DNA of 64,000 bases from the NCBI GenBank assembly GCA_020746995.1, contig JAGPXD010000001.1, forward strand, positions 5,766,001-5,830,000, given 5' to 3'. The notes below the pieces were generated by a model. That model ran no database searches and had not been told where the DNA came from. It saw nothing but the letters and a program-made list of their open reading frames with translations. A program made the translations under genes and the position numbers. This DNA comes from Plectosphaerella cucumerina (taxonomy: Eukaryota > Ascomycota > Sordariomycetes > Glomerellales > Plectosphaerellaceae). This document shows, in pieces, positions 58,461 through 64,000 of this stretch (its first letter is position 1; each line of letters begins with the position of its first letter).

Positions 58461-59239
58461 AAGAATGGCGTTTTCCGTGCGTGCGGTTGCCCCGGCGGGC
58501 TCATCCAGAATCAATCATCCGCCCAGCAGGCGGGCCCCCTCATATTGTACTTGTGCGCGTCGGACGGGCCAGGTGTTTTTCTTCCCCAGTCTCCTCTTTT
58601 TCTCTCTCACGGCCTCAGCAAGTCCTCTCTTTTATCTACCTCATCTCATGTAGCATTTGTTTCGGGAGGTGGAGGCCTTTACTTTCCACGTATCGTTGGG
58701 GCGCGCGCGCGAGGAGGAGGTCGGGGTGGTCTATTTACAGAAGCGCCTGTTCCCCTCTTTTGGTCGTCTTATAGGCGGAGAGACTCGAACGTCGAGGGGG
58801 GCGCGAGCAGGTAGTGGTGCAGAGGCGGTGCGCGCTATAGGGAACATAGGGAGTTGCTCAGAGAACAGGGTCTCAATGTGCTCATCATAATCACTCTTTT
58901 CAAGGCGAGGGAGGCTATGCTTTTGTGAGAAACAGCGTCTGATGTTCCTTGTTGTACAACCATACAATCTCCTCTAAAGTCATTCTCGACGGATCCCTCC
59001 TGATATGTACAGCCCGCCCGAACTTTGCCGAGGCGTCAAACAAATGGAAACTGGCTGCTGCTGGTCCCGGAGGCCTGAGAGCCGCCGTGACCGCCAAGGC
59101 GTCGGACGCGACATGTCCTCTTGCCTTTTCCCCCCTTCCCCGGCCATCCGGCCATCTCCGGTGCTCTCCTGTTGTGCGTATTTTCCCGGCGACCAGACGA
59201 CCGGGCCCAGCCGCCGTTGCGGCCCGACGCGCGACGCGC
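58461..59239. other. Convergent intergenic region
   Basis: About 780 bp between the tails of RSP5 and the complex I gene. It contains T-rich presumed 3' UTR and nothing else I can name. Confidence 0.5.
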
Positions 59240-60094
59240 CTACTTGCGGTACCACATCCTGGTGATCTTGGTATTCCTCATCTTGCGCTGCAGCTGGAAG
59301 ATGCCGTACATGAGGGCCTCGCTGGTAGGGGGGCATCCGGGGACGTAGACATCGACGGGGACGACGCGGTCGCAGCCGCGGACGACGGCGTAGCTGTAGT
59401 GGTAGTAGCCGCCGCCGTTGGCGCAGGAGCCCATGGAGATGACCCAGCGGGGCTCGGGCATCTGATCGTAGACCTGGCGGAGGGCGGGGGCCATCTTGTT
59501 GGTCAGGGTGCCGGCGACGATCATGACGTCCGACTGGCGGGGGGAGGCGCGGAAGATGATTCCGAGACGGTCCTGATCGTAGCGCGGGGTGGAGAGGTGC
59601 ATCATCTCGACGGCGCAGCAGGCGAGGCCGAAGGTCATGGGCCAGAGGGAGGATTGGCGGGCCCAGTTTGTGATGATATCGAGGGTAGTGCTGGAGAGGT
59701 CACAGGGTTAGCAGGGTGACAGACAGTTGGTTAGTGGGAAGAGGGCGATATCGTACAGAGCGTATTGGAGGACGCCCTTTGTGCCCTCCTGGCTGGGGAG
59801 GGCGACCTCCTTCCGGGGGAGGAGGGCGCCGCCGTGCTGGGTGACGGCGCTAGCGTGGCTCTTGCGCGACGAGGTGGTGAGCGAGGCCGCGGCCGCGGCC
59901 CGGGGGGCGAAGCGGACGAGGGACGAGGCGGGCCGTGCTGCGGGCGAGGAGGCTCAATTAGCGACGGGAATCGCGAAGGGACGGCGGCGAGGTCACTGAT
60001 CGAAGTATTCCGGCTTCCAATGCCTTCTCCTCTCGGGGGATTGTGACATACCTCGCAGGGCCATCGAGGCCGCTGGCCGCAGGGTGTGAAGCAT
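59240..60094 (-). CDS. NDUFS7: Complex I 20-kDa (PSST/NDUFS7) subunit, mitochondrial
   Basis: Minus-strand gene of three exons: 60052-60094, 59757-59937 and 59240-59690; introns of 114 and 66 nt, both with GCTAA-type branches. The product is 224 residues. This subunit holds iron-sulfur cluster N2 at the quinone site of NADH:ubiquinone oxidoreductase. The N-terminus ([20 protein letters not shown]) is Arg/Ala/Ser-rich and lacks acidic residues, a typical mitochondrial targeting sequence, with processing expected somewhere before about residue 45. The mature domain starts near [19 protein letters not shown]. The four N2 cysteine ligands are visible: Cys99 and Cys100 ([10 protein letters not shown]), Cys164 (GSCANGGG) and Cys194 (VPGCPPTSE). 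The gene lies upstream of, and on the same strand as, no close partner; it is convergent with RSP5. Confidence 0.97.
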
Positions 60095-61358
60095 TGTGAG
60101 GGTTTGTGGTTTGTCGGGGTTGGCGGAGGGGAGATTGTCGTCGGAGGGAGAGCGGCGAGGGGGACGGTTTGCCTTTCGGTTTTCGTCGCGGCGCTCTCGG
60201 GGCGCTTTGGGGGGGCGATTGATGGGAGGCGGCTTCGTCGGGGTACTGGCTGGCGGTCGAGATGGTTGACGTTGACGGGTGGTTTTCGCCTCTTCGCTAA
60301 TTGCAATGATCGAGCGCTGATTGGTCGATCGGGGCCGAGCTTGGGGTGATGATTATGTCAGCGGTGGAGGGCCTCCTATTTGCTCGTTGAGAGTTGGGGT
60401 GACCCGTTGACTTGAACGGTGATGGTGACAAGAATGTTGGTGTGCTGAGAGCAGGCTCGAACCTTCGTCGTATTGCCGACCGATCCATTGGCTGCATTGA
60501 TCACATTCGATCGAATGGTATGATTCACTTCATCGGTGCACTATCCGCCGAACAAGGCAGATGCTTCCCAGGAAATCAGACCAAGTGTGCCTTGGTCAGC
60601 TTGGGAGGAAGCGGGGAAGCGGCCGTGGTTGAGTGGTTTGGCTCAGTCCCAAGGATATAAAGCTGCAATGGGCCTCATCCATGGGGAGCTTCAATCATAG
60701 AAACAAGTACGGCATCCGATCCATAACTTCAACGGCGTGATGATTCGGGAACTGCTCGAGATCATGGGAGACGGTTTTCGAAGTAATCGGGCGGTGCGAT
60801 TCTCACCACGAGCGGAGAGTTATTTCAAAAGCATGCCGAAGTCCTTATGGCCGAGAGGCTTCCGATGGACTGTGATGAACGGGCAATGAACCTCTTGAAT
60901 GTCCCTCCTTCATTCAGAGATTATCAAAACAGTCCGGTTTCACTCCTCGAGTTCACTGTCGTGGTCGAATCGAGGGTCCATATAGCGACCCACATGCCGC
61001 ACTCTCACACCACGTCGTCGAAGCACCTAAGGTAGTTCATGCACCTTGAAACTCATCGGCTTCAGTAAAAGTCTGTATCAATTCATAATTTCTTTTTTCC
61101 CGGCCCCTACGAAAGCGTAGGTACATATTGGAGACCTCCCGAACCAATACCGCCGACTCCGTTGCGAGTGTGCCAGAACCCTAGCTAGAACGCGCGTTCG
61201 CCAATGTCGTGAAAATCCGTGGGTGAAGAGACCGAAAAGGAAAGCAAGTGGGTTTCGTCTTGTTCTCTTTTTTCTTAGCTGTTGGAAGAGAAATTGTTTA
61301 ATATGCATTGACTCTATGTACGCCCGCCAGAAATCCACGCCAGAAGCACGGCGACGAC
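60095..61358. other. Intergenic region between two minus-strand genes
   Basis: About 1.26 kb holding the promoter of the complex I gene and the 3' end of the G6PD gene. The rest is mixed sequence with short frames and no domain. A lone GGTTCGAGCC on the minus strand (60454-60463) is not part of a tRNA. Confidence 0.5.
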
Positions 61359-63338
61359 TTACAACTTGTTGGGACCAGAAGCAGCTGTTGTGGGCCACTG
61401 ATATCCCGCAGCATCGCTGAACTTGTATCCGTACGAAGAGGTGAAGTCGTCGAGCACGGCCGGGCCGCGAGAGCCTGAGAGAGCGGGGTTAGCTGATGAC
61501 ACGCGCTGTTGCGTCGGCATGTGTACTCACCATAGGGGTACTCCATGGGGATGATCTCCTTGTTGTCGTCGAGGTAGTGCAGCAGGGGTGTGAAGATCCT
61601 CCAGCTGGCGTCCAGCTCGTCGTCGCGAACAAAGTTGGAGTGGTCGCCCTTGAGGCAGTCGAGGATGAGCGACTCGTAGGCCTCGGGGATCTTGAGGTCG
61701 GAGAAGCGTCGCCTGTAGGTCAGGTCCAGCTCGGTGACGACGGTCTGCATGCTCAGGCCGGGGAGCTTGGAGTTCATCTTGACGTAGACGCTCTCGTTGG
61801 GCTGGATACGCATGACGAGCTCGTTCCTGGGGATGTCCTTGAAGATGCCTGAGGTGACGTCCTTGAACTGGATGCGGATCTCGGTCTTCTGCTCGTTGAG
61901 GGCCTTGCCGGCCTTCATGATGAAGGGCACGCCATCCCAGCGCTCGTTCTTGATATAGGCGACGAGTGCGCAGAAGGTGGGGCACCTCGAGTCCTTGGGG
62001 ACGGTGTCGTCCTCCTTGTACGAAGGCTTGCTGCCGTCGAGCGACTTTCCGTACTGGCCAATGATGACGTTCTTGGGCTCAATGGCGGGGATGGCGCGAA
62101 GGACGCGGACCTTCTCGTCGCGGATGTCCTCGGCGGAGAAGGAGATGGGGCGCTCCATGGCGAGGAGGGTCAGCACCTGCAGCAGGTGGTTCTGCATGAC
62201 GTCGCGGATGATGCCGAACTCGTCGAAGTAGCCGCCACGGCCCTCGGTGCCAAAGGGCTCCTTGAAGGTGATCTGGACGTTGTCGATGTTCTGCCTGTTC
62301 CAGGTGGCGCCGAAGAACGAGTTGCCGAAGCGCAGGATGAGGATGTTCTTGACCATCTCCTTGCCGAGGTAGTGGTCGATGCGGAAGAGCTCATCTTCCT
62401 TCCAGTCGGGCTCGAGCGACTTCTGGAGCTCCCGGGAGCTGGCAAGGTCCTTGCCGAAGGGCTTCTCGACCTGTAGTGGAGAGAAGCTTGCGTCAGTAGC
62501 GTTCTTGGACAGTGGGTGACCCAAGCAGGGTGCTGGGAACATACGATGACGCGGGCAATGCCCTTGGTGGGGTAGCAGCACTTCTTCAGGTGCTGGGAGA
62601 CGATGGTGAAGACGCTGGGAGGGAGGGCCATGTAGAACAGGCGGTGGGTCTCGGCCCTGCCCTTCTCGAGCTCCTCGAGGTGCTGGTTGAGGGCGTTGAA
62701 GGACTCATCCTTGTCGTACTGTCCCGAGATGTATGTGCACAGGTTGCAGAAGTCGTTCAGCTGCTGCTCGATCTCCTTGGTGGGGGTCTTCATGTAGGAC
62801 CTGATGCGACGGATGTACTCGTCGTGGTCCATCTTGGTGCGCGCATAGCCGACGATCTTAATGTCTTTGGGCAAGAACTGGTTGCGGTACTAGAAGGGAA
62901 TTGAGTATCAGCGAGGCTGTCGCATTTGATGTCGCGGCTGTATTTGTGCCTTCCTGGGCCAGGCTGGCTGGGTGTTGAGCGTGAAGGACTTACGAGACCA
63001 AAAAGCGCGGGGTACTAAGACAGGTCAGCCAGGGTTGCACCAATTGAGAGGACCAGAGACTCCCATACCGTCTTCTTCTTTGCCAGATCGCCAGAGGCAC
63101 CGAGAACAACAATGACGGTGTTCTCCTTGAGCTCCAGCGTGCTGTTGAGAGGGCGGTCAGCAATTGATCACCTTTGAGGGTCGCGACAGAGCTCCCTTTC
63201 GGGTCGGGGCATCTTGACGCGGGGGGTTGGCTGGCGAGCGGGCGAAGCTCCAGACAGTGCAGGGCCGCCCGGCTTCGGTTGGGGCGAAGCTGGTGGGGTA
63301 GGTAGGACGTACGAAGCGGCGGAGGTAAGGTCGGACAT
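61359..63338 (-). CDS. ZWF1: Glucose-6-phosphate 1-dehydrogenase
   Basis: Minus-strand gene of six exons: 63313-63338, 63069-63141, 62994-63014, 62545-62889, 61531-62470 and 61359-61474. The product is 506 residues, the usual length. It makes NADPH in the first step of the oxidative pentose phosphate pathway, in the cytosol. The NADP-binding loop is GASGDLAKKKT at 23-33, completed across intron 2 by YPALFGLYRNQFLP. Exon 3 is just 21 nt and encodes YPALFGL. The active-site signature RIDHYLGKE lies at 185-193. EKPFG, DVMQNHLLQ and the C-terminal GYQWPTTAASGPNKL also match. The start at 63338 gives MSDLTSAASTLELKENTVIV, typical of fungal forms. Introns of 171, 54, 104, 74 and 56 nt carry normal fungal borders. 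The longest uninterrupted frame alone would miss both ends of the enzyme. Confidence 0.96.
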
Positions 63339-64000
63339 GGCGGCGGACGGTAGGTAGATGTGTCAACTAATGGTGCTAAATGGAAGAGCCCCGAGGACAC
63401 GGTCAGCAAGGGGAGCTCGGTCGGTGTGAGAAAGAGTTGAGGGGAGGAATGTGAAGGACGGATAAGTAGCGAAGAAGCAGAGCAGAGCAGGACAGGACGG
63501 GCGGCGGACGACGAAGCCAGCAGCAGGGAAGGTAGGGGAATTTAGTAATGACGCCGGGGGGAGGCGAGACGGGGGCGTGACGCTGGCCACGGGAGGTTTT
63601 GGGGGTCCCCTCTCAGGCGCCCGCCCCGCCACGGCTCTGCTGGACCTGACTTGACTGGACGGCGCGGGCAGGTCGGACCTTCGCCCTCGCACCGTTTCAA
63701 GCGAAGGCCGCGGCGGGGTGACCATTACCAATGCCGCCGGACACCTTTTCTCAGGTTGGTCCCGGTACGGCCGAGCCTCGATGGCTGGGGGATACTGGAG
63801 CACGGAAGCGCAATGTCCAACAGAGTCGTGCCGCGCCGCGCGCACGAGCGAGCAAGCTGCCCTGCCCGTCACATAAAAGTGACGACAGCTCGTGCAGTTG
63901 CGTTGCGTTGCTGTGGCCCGATCTGTGGTGGCTCCCCCAGTAACCCCACCGTCGATGCTCGCCAGGTTCGGTGTCTCCCGCCCGCTCGCTTGTCGGTGTC
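63339..64000. other. G6PD promoter and window edge
   Basis: About 660 bp upstream of the G6PD start. It is presumed promoter and leader (C/T-rich on the minus strand). No gene is seen before the window ends. Confidence 0.45.

Noticed and set aside
60454..60463. GGTTCGAGCC on the minus strand as a tRNA B box
   Set aside because: The flanking bases cannot form a T stem (GAAGG against CTGCT) and no A box lies at the right distance.

Overview
The window is nuclear DNA of a filamentous ascomycete, most likely a Sordariomycete. The evidence is short introns (about 50 to 185 nt) with GT..AG ends and CTRAC/CTAAC branch sites, a preference for G/C at third codon positions, long C/T-rich leaders, and fungus-specific proteins (GT31-type glycosyltransferase, Pab2, VTC1, a GPI-anchored Ser/Thr-rich cysteine protein). 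The genus cannot be fixed by reading alone. I support 18 protein genes. Ten of them are spliced, and I placed their exon joints by reading frame, splice consensus and family motifs.

Layout. 0.6-14.7 kb: a Ser/Pro-rich protein of unknown function, a large BUD2/CLA2-type RasGAP, and a secreted Ser/Thr-rich wall-type protein. 15.0-27.3 kb: a fungus-specific AT-hook-like protein divergent from a neutral ceramidase, then a cytochrome P450, a secreted von Willebrand A-domain protein with a GPI-type tail, and a multi-pass membrane protein with a SAP/HeH-like head. 30.8-34.5 kb: a Golgi-type GT31-like glycosyltransferase, convergent with an F-box protein that carries a cysteine/histidine cluster. 39.3-42.3 kb: a Tctex-type dynein light chain (four exons) divergent from VTC1 (polyphosphate synthesis), then an Alba-fold protein. 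45.4-52.9 kb: an AHC1-like protein, a small CFEM-like GPI protein, an Hv1-type voltage-gated proton channel, and the nuclear poly(A)-binding protein Pab2. 55.6-63.3 kb: the NEDD4-family ubiquitin ligase RSP5 (seven exons), the NDUFS7/PSST subunit of complex I, and glucose-6-phosphate dehydrogenase (six exons).

The set is mostly housekeeping and does not form a biosynthetic cluster or defence island. Loose functional themes are membrane and ion balance (Hv1, VTC1, ceramidase, RSP5), cell surface (secreted Ser/Thr protein, vWA-GPI protein, CFEM-like protein, GT31) and redox metabolism (complex I, G6PD, P450). Long gene-free stretches lie at about 1.8-5.7, 9.6-12.7, 27.3-30.8, 34.5-39.3, 42.3-45.4 and 52.9-55.6 kb. 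Much of this is long leader and promoter sequence in which large reading frames are spurious.

Items most worth a second look: the Hv1-like channel whose S4 reads R..R..K with Phe in place of the usual Trp; a stretch at 50.09-50.25 kb that reads like a degenerate tRNA followed by two bacterial-style terminator hairpins; a perfect CACGTG palindrome upstream of VTC1; the intron that splits the catalytic Cys codon of RSP5; and the membrane-anchored neutral ceramidase.
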